This document shows, in pieces, positions 8,667 to 16,470 of a stretch of DNA of 64,000 nucleotides. This DNA is from Pyxidicoccus caerfyrddinensis. GTDB taxonomy: Bacteria > Myxococcota > Myxococcia > Myxococcales > Myxococcaceae. Location of the stretch: assembly GCF_010894405.1 (NCBI RefSeq), contig NZ_JAAIYA010000020.1, positions 1-64,000 of the forward strand. The letters run 5' to 3'. The notes under the pieces were generated by a model. It saw nothing but the letters and a program-made list of their open reading frames with translations, had not been told where the DNA came from and did not search any database. The translations under genes were made by a program, and so were the position numbers. Position 1 is the stretch's first letter; each line of letters starts with the position of its first letter.

Positions 8667-9329
8667 CTACCTCGGCTTGCCGCCGAGCAGCACGAGGATG
8701 GCGGCGGCGGCCTGGTCGATGGCCGGCTCACGGCCGCTGATGACATCCGCGTACACGAACGCCTCTCCGATGCGCACGATGACGTAGGCGAGGGTATCAA
8801 TCGGCAGGGGCGGGGTGAGGTGCCCGCGCTCCACCTGGTCCATCAGGTTCTCACGCACCAATTCCACGTTGCGGCTCTGCACCGTGCTGCTCTTCGAGGT
8901 GAGCACCCGCAGTGCGTACTCGGGGTCGTTCTCGATGAAGCGGCGCAGCGGAGCGAAGGAGCGGATGCCCTCCATCAGCCGCTCGCTGACGCCCGCCACA
9001 TAGTCCGCGCCCTTCGCGCCGCGCCCCCTCACCTCGGCCCGGGCCTTCTCCATGAAGGGCACCTGGAAGGACCAGATGATTTCGCCGATGAGCAGCTCGC
9101 GGCTGCCCACCCAGCGGAACAGCGTCGCCCGCCCCACGCCCAGCTCCTTCGCGAGCGCCCCGATGTCGATGCGCTCCCCGGCCAGCCACTTCTTCCGCGC
9201 CAGCTGGAACGCGTCCAGGGGCGTGGCCTTCGCCTTCGCTCCTCCGCCCGCCAGCTCCCGTGCCAGCCGGGTCGCCTTCGGAGGCGCGTGCCGCTTCCTG
9301 CCGGCGGCCCTGGGTCGAGATGTTGCCAT
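8667..9329 (-). CDS. TetR-family regulator (QsdR-like C-terminal domain), likely beta-oxidation repressor
   Basis: A 220-residue TetR-type regulator. After a basic N-terminal tail (RPRAAGRKRH) the helix-turn-helix is at about residues 50-85 (IDIGALAKELGVGRATLFRW), with the TetR-typical final GxxxLL. The ligand domain that follows resembles the QsdR-type TetR C-terminal domain, an assignment from memory of the family. The ATG at 9329 follows the gene divergently from the fatty-acid operon starting at 9430, and a perfect inverted repeat sits between them. The obvious model is repression of both transcripts, relieved by an acyl-CoA; TetR regulators such as FadR of Bacillus and PsrA act this way. 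Ligand and targets are inference. Confidence 0.85.
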   Translation of the reverse strand: MATSRPRAAGRKRHAPPKATRLARELAGGGAKAKATPLDAFQLARKKWLAGERIDIGALAKELGVGRATLFRWVGSRELLIGEIIWSFQVPFMEKARAEVRGRGAKGADYVAGVSERLMEGIRSFAPLRRFIENDPEYALRVLTSKSSTVQSRNVELVRENLMDQVERGHLTPPLPIDTLAYVIVRIGEAFVYADVISGREPAIDQAAAAILVLLGGKPR

Positions 9330-9347
9330 GAATCGGTAATAGCCGTC

Positions 9348-9353
9348 TTGACA
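9348..9353 (+). promoter_or_regulatory. Possible -35 element of the fatty-acid operon
   Basis: TTGACA matches the primary-sigma -35 consensus. A -10 17 nt later would fall at 9371-9376 (TCACTT, poor match) inside the palindrome, so binding there would block the promoter. Weakly supported. Confidence 0.3.
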
Positions 9354-9365
9354 TGAAAACTCAAC

Positions 9366-9392
9366 GTGAGTCACTTTGACGGAGTGACTCAC
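9366..9392. promoter_or_regulatory. Operator palindrome in the TetR/fad intergenic region
   Basis: A perfect inverted repeat, GTGAGTCACT (9366-9375) and AGTGACTCAC (9383-9392), separated by 7 nt, lies in the 100-nt gap between the TetR gene and the fatty-acid oxidation operon. Size and symmetry fit a TetR dimer or pair-of-dimers operator. It is too close to the start codon at 9430 to be a terminator for another gene. Confidence 0.8.
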
Positions 9393-9429
9393 CCGGCTCG
9401 CGGCGCGCGGCTGCGAGAGAGGAGCTGAC

Positions 9430-11520
9430 ATGAGCAGCACCCACTACGCGCAGCACGGCAGTGTGGCCGTCATCCGCCTGGACAACCCGCCGGTGAACGG
9501 CCTTGGCCACGCGGTGCGTGCCGGAATCCTGGAGGGGCTCCGGAAGGCGGAAGGCGACCCGGCGGTGAAGGCCGTCATCCTCATCGGCTCTGAGCGGGCC
9601 TTCTCGGGCGGCGCGGACATCCGCGAGTTCAACACGCCGAAGGCGCTCGCCGAGCCCCACCTGGGCACCGTCATCCACTACGTGGAGTCGTCCTCACGGC
9701 CGGTCATCGCGGCCATCGGTGGCGCGTGCATGGGCGGCGGCCTGGAGCTCGCGCTCGGCTGTCACTACCGCGTGGCGCAGCCCGGGGCGCAGATTGCCCT
9801 GCCGGAGGTGAAGCTGGGCCTCTTGCCCGGCGCGGGCGGCACGCAGCGGCTGCCGCGCCTCGTCGGCGTGGAGGCGGCCCTCAACATGATTGTGTCCGGC
9901 GCCACCGTCCCCTCCGAGCAGCTCAAGGGCACCGCCCTCTTCGACCACTTCGTCGAGGGAGACCTGCTGGAGGGCGCGCTCGCCTTCGCCCGGGTCGTCA
10001 TCGAGGAGGGCCGGCCGCTCAAGCGGGTGCGAGACGTCACCGTGACGCACCCCAGGCCGGAGGCATTCTTCCTGTACGCCCGCACGGCCGTCGGGGCGGC
10101 GTCGAAGAACTTCCCCGCGCCGCTCAAGTGCGTGGACGCCGTTGAGGCCGCCGTCACGAAGGGCTTCGACGAGGGCCTGCGGGTGGAGCGCGAGGCCTTC
10201 GTCAACCTCATGCAGACCTCCGAGTCGCGCGCCCTGCGGCACGCGTTCTTCGCCGAGCGTGCCGCCTCCAAGGTGGCCGGGGTGGGGGAGGACACGCCGG
10301 TCCGCGCCATCCAGACGGTGGGCATCATCGGCGCCGGCACCATGGGCACCGGCATCGCCATCAACTTCCTCAACGCCGGCATCCCCGTGGTGCTCCTGGA
10401 GATGAAGCAGGAGGCGCTGGAGCGCGGGCTCGGCTCCATCCGCAAAATCTATGAGGGCCAGGTCGCCAAGGGGAAGCTCAAGGCCGACAAGGCGGAGCAG
10501 CGGCTCGCGCTGCTCAAGCCGACGCTGTCCTACGAAGACTTCCGCCAGGCCGACCTCGTCATCGAGGCGGTGTTCGAGGAGCTGTCCGTCAAGGAGGCGG
10601 TGTTCCGCAAGCTGGACGAGGTCTGCAAGCCGGGGGCAATCCTCGCGAGCAACACCTCCACGCTCGACCTGAACCGGATTGCCGGCTTCACGCGGCGGCC
10701 CCAGGACGTGGTGGGTGCGCACTTCTTCAGCCCCGCCAACGTGATGAAGCTGCTGGAGGTCATCCGCGGCGAGAAGACCGGCAGCGACGTGCTCGCCACC
10801 GTCATGCAGCTCGCCAAGAGCATCAAGAAGACCGCGGTGGTGTCGGGCGTCTGCGACGGCTTCATCGGCAACCGCATGATTGCCATGTACCAGCGTGAGG
10901 CGCTGGTGATGCTGGAGGAGGGCGCCTCGCCCCAGCAGGTGGATGGCGCCATCGAGGCGTTCGGCTTCGCGATGGGGCCGCTGAAGATGGCGGACCTGGC
11001 GGGCGGTGACATCGGCTGGGCCATCCGCAAGCGTCAGTACGCGGAGCGCCCGGAGATGCGGCGCGTGCTCATCGCCGACCGGCTGTGCGAGCTGGGGCGT
11101 TTCGGCCAGAAGACCGGCTCCGGCTTCTACCGCTACGAGCCCGGCCGCCGCGATGCCCTGCACGACCCGGCGGTGGACGCGGTCATCGACGCGTGCCGCC
11201 AGGAGCTGGGCGTCGCGCCGCGCAAGCTGAGCGACGAGGAAATCGTCCAGCGGTGTGTCTACGCGCTGGTGAACGAGGGCGCGCGCATCCTGGACGAGGG
11301 CATTGCCCAGCGCGCCTCGGACATCGACCTCGTCTACCTGACGGGCTACGGCTTCCCGGTGTTCCGTGGCGGCCCGATGCTCTACGCCGACTCCGTGGGG
11401 CTGATGAACGTGGTGCGCGCGATGGAGGGCTTCGCGGCCAACCCGCGCGGCCACCGCGCGTTCTGGCAGCCCGCGCCCCTGCTCGCCCGGCTCGCGGCCG
11501 AGGGCAAGACCTTCAACTGA
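9430..11520 (+). CDS. fadJ: Bifunctional enoyl-CoA hydratase / 3-hydroxyacyl-CoA dehydrogenase
   Basis: A 696-residue fusion catalysing two central steps of beta-oxidation: hydration of trans-2-enoyl-CoA and NAD-dependent oxidation of L-3-hydroxyacyl-CoA. The N-terminal crotonase domain (about 1-190) has the oxyanion-hole segments SGGADIREFN and GGACMGGGLELALGC and the catalytic loop PEVKLGLLPGAGGTQR. The NAD-binding Rossmann motif GIIGAGTMGTG starts near residue 298, and the dehydrogenase catalytic His is His431 in GAHFFSPAN. A second C-terminal dehydrogenase helix bundle ends the protein. The start follows GAGAGGAGC. It is the first gene of a four-gene operon whose next member is the thiolase. 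The FadJ/FadB/MFE-1 distinction cannot be settled by eye. Confidence 0.93.
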   Translation: MSSTHYAQHGSVAVIRLDNPPVNGLGHAVRAGILEGLRKAEGDPAVKAVILIGSERAFSGGADIREFNTPKALAEPHLGTVIHYVESSSRPVIAAIGGACMGGGLELALGCHYRVAQPGAQIALPEVKLGLLPGAGGTQRLPRLVGVEAALNMIVSGATVPSEQLKGTALFDHFVEGDLLEGALAFARVVIEEGRPLKRVRDVTVTHPRPEAFFLYARTAVGAASKNFPAPLKCVDAVEAAVTKGFDEGLRVEREAFVNLMQTSESRALRHAFFAERAASKVAGVGEDTPVRAIQTVGIIGAGTMGTGIAINFLNAGIPVVLLEMKQEALERGLGSIRKIYEGQVAKGKLKADKAEQRLALLKPTLSYEDFRQADLVIEAVFEELSVKEAVFRKLDEVCKPGAILASNTSTLDLNRIAGFTRRPQDVVGAHFFSPANVMKLLEVIRGEKTGSDVLATVMQLAKSIKKTAVVSGVCDGFIGNRMIAMYQREALVMLEEGASPQQVDGAIEAFGFAMGPLKMADLAGGDIGWAIRKRQYAERPEMRRVLIADRLCELGRFGQKTGSGFYRYEPGRRDALHDPAVDAVIDACRQELGVAPRKLSDEEIVQRCVYALVNEGARILDEGIAQRASDIDLVYLTGYGFPVFRGGPMLYADSVGLMNVVRAMEGFAANPRGHRAFWQPAPLLARLAAEGKTFN

Positions 11521-11538
11521 TTCATGCGGGAGACACTC

Positions 11539-12717
11539 ATGACCGACGTCGCAATCGTATCGACCGCCCGCACCGCGCTGGCGAAGTCCTGGCGCGGCGG
11601 CTTCAACATGACCCACGGCGCCACGCTGTCGGGCCACGTCATCCAGCACGCCGTGCAGCGTGCGGGCGTGGACCCGGCCGAGGTGGAGGACGTCATCTTC
11701 GGCTGCGCCCTCCCCGAGGGCTCCACCGGCAACGACGTGGCGCGCATGGCCGCCATCCGCGCGGGCCTGCCGGTGAGCGTCGCCGGCGTCACCGTCAACC
11801 GCTTCTGCTCCTCGGGCCTGCAGGCCATCGCCATGGCCGCCCAGCACATCCTCGTGGATGGGGCAGGGGTGATGGTGGCCGGCGGCGTGGAGTCCATCTC
11901 CACCGTGCAGGCGAACGTCAACACCCTGTACCTGAAGGAGGAGTGGCTCGCCCGGAACAAGCCCGAGCTCTACTGGACCATGCTGCAGACCGCGGAGACG
12001 GTGGCGACCCGCTACAAGATTTCGAAGGAGGCCCAGGACGAGTACGGCGTGCGCAGCCAGCAGCGCGCCGCGGCGGCGCAGGCGGCGGGGCGGTTCAACG
12101 ACGAAATCGTCCCGCTCACCACGCTCATGGGCACCGCCGACAAGGCCACGGGCGCCCTGGGCACCCGCGAGGTGACGGTGGCCGCCGACGAGGGCATCCG
12201 CCCGGACACGACACTCGAAGGGGTGAAGGGCATCCGCTCGGCCGTGGCCGGCGGGGTGGTGACGGCGGGCAACGCGAGCCAGTTCTCCGACGGTGCCTCC
12301 GCCTGCGTGCTGATGGACGCGAAGCAGGCCGCGCAGCGCAACCTGAAGCCGCTGGGCTACTTCCGCGGCTTCGCGGTGGCGGGGTGCGAGCCGGACGAGA
12401 TGGGCATCGGTCCGGTGTTCGCCGTGCCGAAGTTGCTGAAGCGGGCCGGACTCAAGGTGGACGACATCGGCTTGTGGGAGTTGAACGAGGCGTTCGCGGT
12501 GCAGGTGCTCTACTGCTGCGACAGGCTGGGCATCCCCGACGAGCGGCTCAACGTGGATGGCGGCGCCATCGCCGTGGGGCACCCCTATGGCATGTCGGGC
12601 GCGCGCCTGGTGGGGCACGCGCTCATCGAGGGCAAGCGCCGAGGCGTGAAGCACGTGGTCGTCACCATGTGCGTTGGCACCGGCATGGGCGCGGCCGGAC
12701 TCTTCGAGGTGGCCTGA
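11539..12717 (+). CDS. fadA: Acetyl-CoA acyltransferase (thiolase)
   Basis: A 392-residue thiolase that cleaves 3-ketoacyl-CoA to acetyl-CoA and a shortened acyl-CoA, the last beta-oxidation step. All catalytic residues are visible: nucleophile Cys90 in NRFCSSG, His348 in [12 protein letters not shown], and Cys378 in [10 protein letters not shown]. The ATG at 11539 was chosen over one 15 nt upstream because GGGAGA precedes it at proper spacing and it opens on the family N-terminus ([16 protein letters not shown]). It starts 18 nt after the dehydrogenase stop and its own stop is 2 nt from the next start, indicating one transcript and probably a multienzyme complex with the upstream protein. 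Confidence 0.93.
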   Translation: MTDVAIVSTARTALAKSWRGGFNMTHGATLSGHVIQHAVQRAGVDPAEVEDVIFGCALPEGSTGNDVARMAAIRAGLPVSVAGVTVNRFCSSGLQAIAMAAQHILVDGAGVMVAGGVESISTVQANVNTLYLKEEWLARNKPELYWTMLQTAETVATRYKISKEAQDEYGVRSQQRAAAAQAAGRFNDEIVPLTTLMGTADKATGALGTREVTVAADEGIRPDTTLEGVKGIRSAVAGGVVTAGNASQFSDGASACVLMDAKQAAQRNLKPLGYFRGFAVAGCEPDEMGIGPVFAVPKLLKRAGLKVDDIGLWELNEAFAVQVLYCCDRLGIPDERLNVDGGAIAVGHPYGMSGARLVGHALIEGKRRGVKHVVVTMCVGTGMGAAGLFEVA

Positions 12718-12719
12718 AC

Positions 12720-13925
12720 ATGGACCTGAACGACACTCCCGAGCAGTCAGCCTTCCGGCGCGAGGTGCGCGCCTTCCTCGCGGCCCAGCTTCCTCCGGCG
12801 TTGAGCCACAAGGTTCAACACCGCCTCCGGCTCGGCAAGGAGGACACGGTCCTCTGGCAGCGAATCCTCCACCAGCGCGGGTGGGGCGCGCCCGGGTGGC
12901 CGAAGGCCTTCGGCGGCACGGGCTGGAGCGCGATTGAGCAGCACATCTTCGAGGAGGAGGCCGCGGACGCGGGCGCGCCCCGGCAGCTCGACTTCGGGCT
13001 GAGGATGGTGGCGCCGGTCATCATGGCCTTCGGCAACAAGGCGCAGCAGGAGCGCTTCCTGCCCCGCATCCTCAGTGGCGAGGACTGGTGGTGCCAGGGC
13101 TACTCGGAGCCGGGCGCGGGCTCGGACCTGGCCTCGCTGCGTACGCGCGCCGAGCGCAAGGGACAGCACTACGTCGTCAACGGCCAGAAGGCCTGGACGA
13201 CGCTCGGGCAGCATGCGGACTGGATTTTCTGCCTCGTGCGCACCAGCACCGAGGGGCGGCCCCAGGAGGGCATCTCCTTCCTGCTCATCGACATGAAGAG
13301 CAAGGGCATCACCGTGCGCCCCACCATCATGCTGGATGGTGAGCACGAGGTGAATGAGACGTATTTCGACGACGTCGAGGTGCCTGTCGAGAACCTCGTG
13401 GGCGAGGAGAACCGGGGCTGGACGTACGCCAAGTTCCTCCTCGGTCACGAGCGCACGGGGCTGGCCAACGTGGGCCAGTGGAAGCGGCTGCTCAAGCGAC
13501 TGGAGACGGTGGCCCGCCGCGAGACGGCCTCCAATGGCCGGCCGCTCATCGAGGACGCGCGCTTCCGCGACAAGGTGGCCCAGGTGAAGGTGGAGCTGCT
13601 CGCGCTGGAGGTGACGCTCCTGCGCGTGCTGTCGGCGGAGGCGAAGGACGCGAAGAAGGGGCTGGGGCCCGTCGCCTCGGTGCTGAAAATCAAGGGCACC
13701 GAAATCGGCCAGGCCATCTTCGAGCTCACGATGCAGGCCAGCGGGCATGACGCCCTGGCGTACCTGCCCGAGGCGCTGGAGCCGGGCTACTCCGGCCCTC
13801 GCGTCGGAGGCGAGCACGCGGCGGCGGCGGCGGGTGACTACTTCAACATGCGCAAGCTGAGCATCTTCGGCGGCTCCAACGAGATTCAGCGCAACATCAT
13901 CTCCCAGATGCTCCTGGGCCTGTGA
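12720..13925 (+). CDS. Acyl-CoA dehydrogenase, first of an adjacent pair
   Basis: A 401-residue FAD-dependent acyl-CoA dehydrogenase introducing the trans-2 double bond into acyl-CoA. Family segments are the N-terminal helix bundle start (PEQSAFRREVRAFL), the FAD/substrate loop YSEPGAGSDLASL, the beta-domain GQKAWTT, GISFLLIDMKSKGI and the C-terminal SIFGGSNEIQRNIISQ. The ATG at 12720 is two bases after the thiolase stop, so translation is probably coupled. Its plan resembles the larger member of PimC/PimD-like and steroid FadE pairs, in which two unlike chains assemble. The substrate is not deducible; long, branched or ring-containing chains are possible. Confidence 0.88.
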   Translation: MDLNDTPEQSAFRREVRAFLAAQLPPALSHKVQHRLRLGKEDTVLWQRILHQRGWGAPGWPKAFGGTGWSAIEQHIFEEEAADAGAPRQLDFGLRMVAPVIMAFGNKAQQERFLPRILSGEDWWCQGYSEPGAGSDLASLRTRAERKGQHYVVNGQKAWTTLGQHADWIFCLVRTSTEGRPQEGISFLLIDMKSKGITVRPTIMLDGEHEVNETYFDDVEVPVENLVGEENRGWTYAKFLLGHERTGLANVGQWKRLLKRLETVARRETASNGRPLIEDARFRDKVAQVKVELLALEVTLLRVLSAEAKDAKKGLGPVASVLKIKGTEIGQAIFELTMQASGHDALAYLPEALEPGYSGPRVGGEHAAAAAGDYFNMRKLSIFGGSNEIQRNIISQMLLGL

Positions 13926-13937
13926 GGCGAGGCGGAC

Positions 13938-15080
13938 ATGGACTTCAGCTACACCGAGGAACAGCAGGCCCTCCAGGACTCGCTCCGCCGCTTCCTGGCG
14001 AAGGAGTACGACTTCGAGAAGCGGCGCCAGATTTCCCGCTCGGCCGCGGGCTACAGCAAGGAGCATTGGAGGACGCTCGCGGAGATGGGCGTGCTCGGGC
14101 TCGGCATCCCCGAGGCCCACGGCGGGATGAATGGCAGCCCCGTGGACACGATGCTCGTCATGGAGAGCTTCGGCCGCGCGCTGGTGCTGGAGCCGTACCT
14201 GCCCACCGTGGTGCTCTGCGGCGGGCTGGTGCGGGACGCGGGCACGGAGGCGCAGCAGGCGGCGTTGCTGCCCGCCATCGCCATGGGCGAGTTGCTGATG
14301 GCCTTCGCCCACTACGAGCAGGGAAGCCGCTACGCGCTGGAGCACGTCGCCACCACGGCGAAGCGGGAGGGGAACGGGTATGTGCTGAACGGGGCCAAGT
14401 CCCTGGTGCTCTCCGGGCTGCAGGCCGGCAAGCTCCTCGTCTCGGCGCGGACGGCCGGAGGCGCGCGTGACAGGGCGGGCGTGTCGCTCTTCCTCGTGGA
14501 CCGCGAGGCTCCTGGCGTGAGCGCCCAGGGCTACGTGACGCAGGACGGAGGGCGCGCGGCGGAGGTGAAGCTGGCGGACGTGCGCGTGGGCGCGGACGCG
14601 CTGCTCGGGCTGGAAGGCGGCGCGCTGCCGGTCATCGAGCGCGCGGTGGACCTGGCCATCGCGGCGCTGTGCGCCGAGGCGGTGGGGGCCATGGACGCGC
14701 TGCTCGAAACCACGCGCGAGTACCTGAAGACGCGCAAGCAGTTCGGCACGCCCATCGGCCGGTTCCAGGTGCTCCAGCACCGGATGGCGGACATGCTGAT
14801 TGCCATCGAGCAGGCCCGCTCCATGGCCATGGTTGCCGCGGTGAAGGTGCAGTCCGAGGACGCCGCCGAGCGGCGGCGGATGGTGTCCTCAGCCAAGGCG
14901 CTGGTGGGGCAGTCCGCGCGCTACGTGGGGCAGCAGGCCGTGCAGCTCCATGGCGGCATGGGCGTCACGGACGAGCTGGCTGCGGCGCACCTGTTCAAGC
15001 GACTGACGGTCATCAACGCCACCTTCGGCGACGCCGACCATCACCTCGCGCAGGTGAGCGACTCGCTGCTGGTGGCGTGA
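13938..15080 (+). CDS. Acyl-CoA dehydrogenase, second of an adjacent pair
   Basis: A 380-residue acyl-CoA dehydrogenase-fold protein, last gene of the fatty-acid operon (12 nt after the preceding stop). It begins DFSYTEEQQALQDSLRRFLAKEYD, contains the C-terminal domain helices TREYLKTRKQFGTPIGRFQVLQHRMADM and ends VQLHGGMGVTDELAAAHLFKRL. The central substrate/FAD loop (AHYEQGSRYALEHV) departs from the usual EPxAGSD pattern seen in its partner, a feature common in the small subunit of two-chain dehydrogenases. It may therefore be a structural or partly active partner rather than an independent enzyme. It ends just before the convergent HxlR gene. Confidence 0.87.
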   Translation: MDFSYTEEQQALQDSLRRFLAKEYDFEKRRQISRSAAGYSKEHWRTLAEMGVLGLGIPEAHGGMNGSPVDTMLVMESFGRALVLEPYLPTVVLCGGLVRDAGTEAQQAALLPAIAMGELLMAFAHYEQGSRYALEHVATTAKREGNGYVLNGAKSLVLSGLQAGKLLVSARTAGGARDRAGVSLFLVDREAPGVSAQGYVTQDGGRAAEVKLADVRVGADALLGLEGGALPVIERAVDLAIAALCAEAVGAMDALLETTREYLKTRKQFGTPIGRFQVLQHRMADMLIAIEQARSMAMVAAVKVQSEDAAERRRMVSSAKALVGQSARYVGQQAVQLHGGMGVTDELAAAHLFKRLTVINATFGDADHHLAQVSDSLLVA

Positions 15081-15142
15081 GCCAACCGCGAGCCGTGCTC
15101 ATGGGACGCGGCCGCGTTCAGGGAGGACTCGGTGCCGGCGAG

Positions 15143-15823
15143 TCATCCCTCGGCTGCGGGGGTGACCGCCGCGAAGGCGTAGCGCTCGAACCACTTCGGG
15201 AAGGCGCGCACCCACTCCCGCCGACCTTGGACGACCATCCCCGCCGAGCGCGCGTCGGCGAGTGAGAGGTCGCCGCGCCACCAGGCCGTCAGGGTGCGGA
15301 GCGGAGCGCGCACGACCAGCTCCTCTGGGAAGCCGGGATTGACGGAGCACAGCGACACCTCGCTCCGGCGGAGGAGCAGGTAGCGCACGGCCGCGCGCCC
15401 CCGGGTGTCGGTCAGCTCGAGCCGCGCCAGGACGGGGACGGAGGGAAGGGCTTCGGCGTCCACCCGGCGCCGCATGTCCCAGACGAGCGCGTCCACGTCG
15501 AGCTCCTCGCGAGGGAGCTCCCGGGGGAGCCAGCGCTGCCCCCAGGTTCCGAGCTCGCGCACGACGCCCACGAGCTCCTCTCCCGCGCGGGTGAGCACGT
15601 ACGAAGGCCCCTCGTCGCCGTCATCGCGCGCGACGACGCCCGCGTCGACCAGCTCGCGCAGCCGCGCGGAGAGCATCGTGCGGGAGATGCGTGGAATGCC
15701 GCGGCGCAGGTCGCCGAAGCGCCGGCTCCCGCAGAGCAGCTCGCGGACGATGAGCAGGGTCCATCGCTCACCAAGCAGGTCGAGAGCGCGCGCGATGGAG
15801 CAGAACTGGCCGTAGGTCTTCAT
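15143..15823 (-). CDS. HxlR-family winged-helix regulator
   Basis: A 226-residue transcription factor. The first 100 residues are a textbook HxlR winged helix: KTYGQFCSIARALDLLGERW, the recognition segment SRRFGDLRRGIPRISRTMLSARLREL, and the wing ending YVLTRAGEEL. The extra C-terminal domain, about 110 residues with several strands, is of the type found in longer HxlR members, sometimes SCP2-like, and may bind a lipid or acyl ligand; that is inference. The ATG at 15823 opens exactly on the family start. It is divergent from the GNAT gene, so the 109-nt gap between them is the likely site of regulation. Confidence 0.85.
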   Translation of the reverse strand: MKTYGQFCSIARALDLLGERWTLLIVRELLCGSRRFGDLRRGIPRISRTMLSARLRELVDAGVVARDDGDEGPSYVLTRAGEELVGVVRELGTWGQRWLPRELPREELDVDALVWDMRRRVDAEALPSVPVLARLELTDTRGRAAVRYLLLRRSEVSLCSVNPGFPEELVVRAPLRTLTAWWRGDLSLADARSAGMVVQGRREWVRAFPKWFERYAFAAVTPAAEG

Positions 15824-15932
15824 CGGCCGAGGGTACCGTGAAGCCGCCGGGCACCCGGTCCGGATTTCGTACCGCCCCATGAGCAGCGGTCTCCCTATCG
15901 TCCAGGCCTCTTCAACAGCCGAGGGCCGCGCG

Positions 15933-16451
15933 ATGCAGAGCCACGTCACCATCCGGGAAGCGAGAAGCGACGAGTTCGAGGGACTGGGGCAGTTGATGGT
16001 CTCCGTCTACTCGCGCCTGGAGGGGTTCCCTGGGCCGGACGAGCAGCCGAAGTATTACGAGCTGCTGGCCCACATCGGGCGGATGTCCGAGCGCCCCGCC
16101 ACCCGGCTCCTCGTGGCTGTCAGCGGGGACGCGCTCGTCGGCGGAGTGGTCTACTTCTCGGACATGGCGCAGTACGGCTCGGGCGGGAGTGCCACGCGGG
16201 AGAAGGACGCCGCCGGGTTCCGGTTGCTGGCGGTGGACCCCGGGGCGCGCGGGCTGGGCGTGGGCAGGGCCCTGGTCGAGGCCTGCATCGCCCGGGCGAA
16301 GGAAGACGGGGTGAGTCAGGTCATCATCCACACTACGCGCGCGATGACGGTGGCCTGGAAGATGTACGAGCGGATGGGCTTCGAGCGCTCTCCCGACCTG
16401 GACTTCAGACAGGAGGCGCTCGAGGTTTTCGGGCTGCGCCTGCGGCTGTAG
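15933..16451 (+). CDS. GNAT-family N-acetyltransferase
   Basis: A 172-residue GNAT acetyltransferase, transferring acetyl from acetyl-CoA to an unknown amine. The acetyl-CoA-binding motif A is clear (LLAVDPGARGLGVGRALVEAC), followed by the helix-strand that ends MTVAWKMYERMGFER, the typical C-terminal signature. The start at 15933 was selected because the domain begins right after it (VTIREARSDEFEGL); a longer start 54 nt upstream is possible. It is convergent with the acyl-CoA ligase gene, only 19 nt apart. Confidence 0.85.
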   Translation: MQSHVTIREARSDEFEGLGQLMVSVYSRLEGFPGPDEQPKYYELLAHIGRMSERPATRLLVAVSGDALVGGVVYFSDMAQYGSGGSATREKDAAGFRLLAVDPGARGLGVGRALVEACIARAKEDGVSQVIIHTTRAMTVAWKMYERMGFERSPDLDFRQEALEVFGLRLRL

Positions 16452-16470
16452 GAGCGCGCGTCCGCGGTGC

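Noticed and set aside
9694-12654. A 986-codon open frame on the strand opposite the fatty-acid oxidation genes
   Set aside because: It mirrors well-recognised enzymes. Long antisense frames are expected with very high third-position GC. The translation is His/Arg/Ala-rich with no family resemblance.
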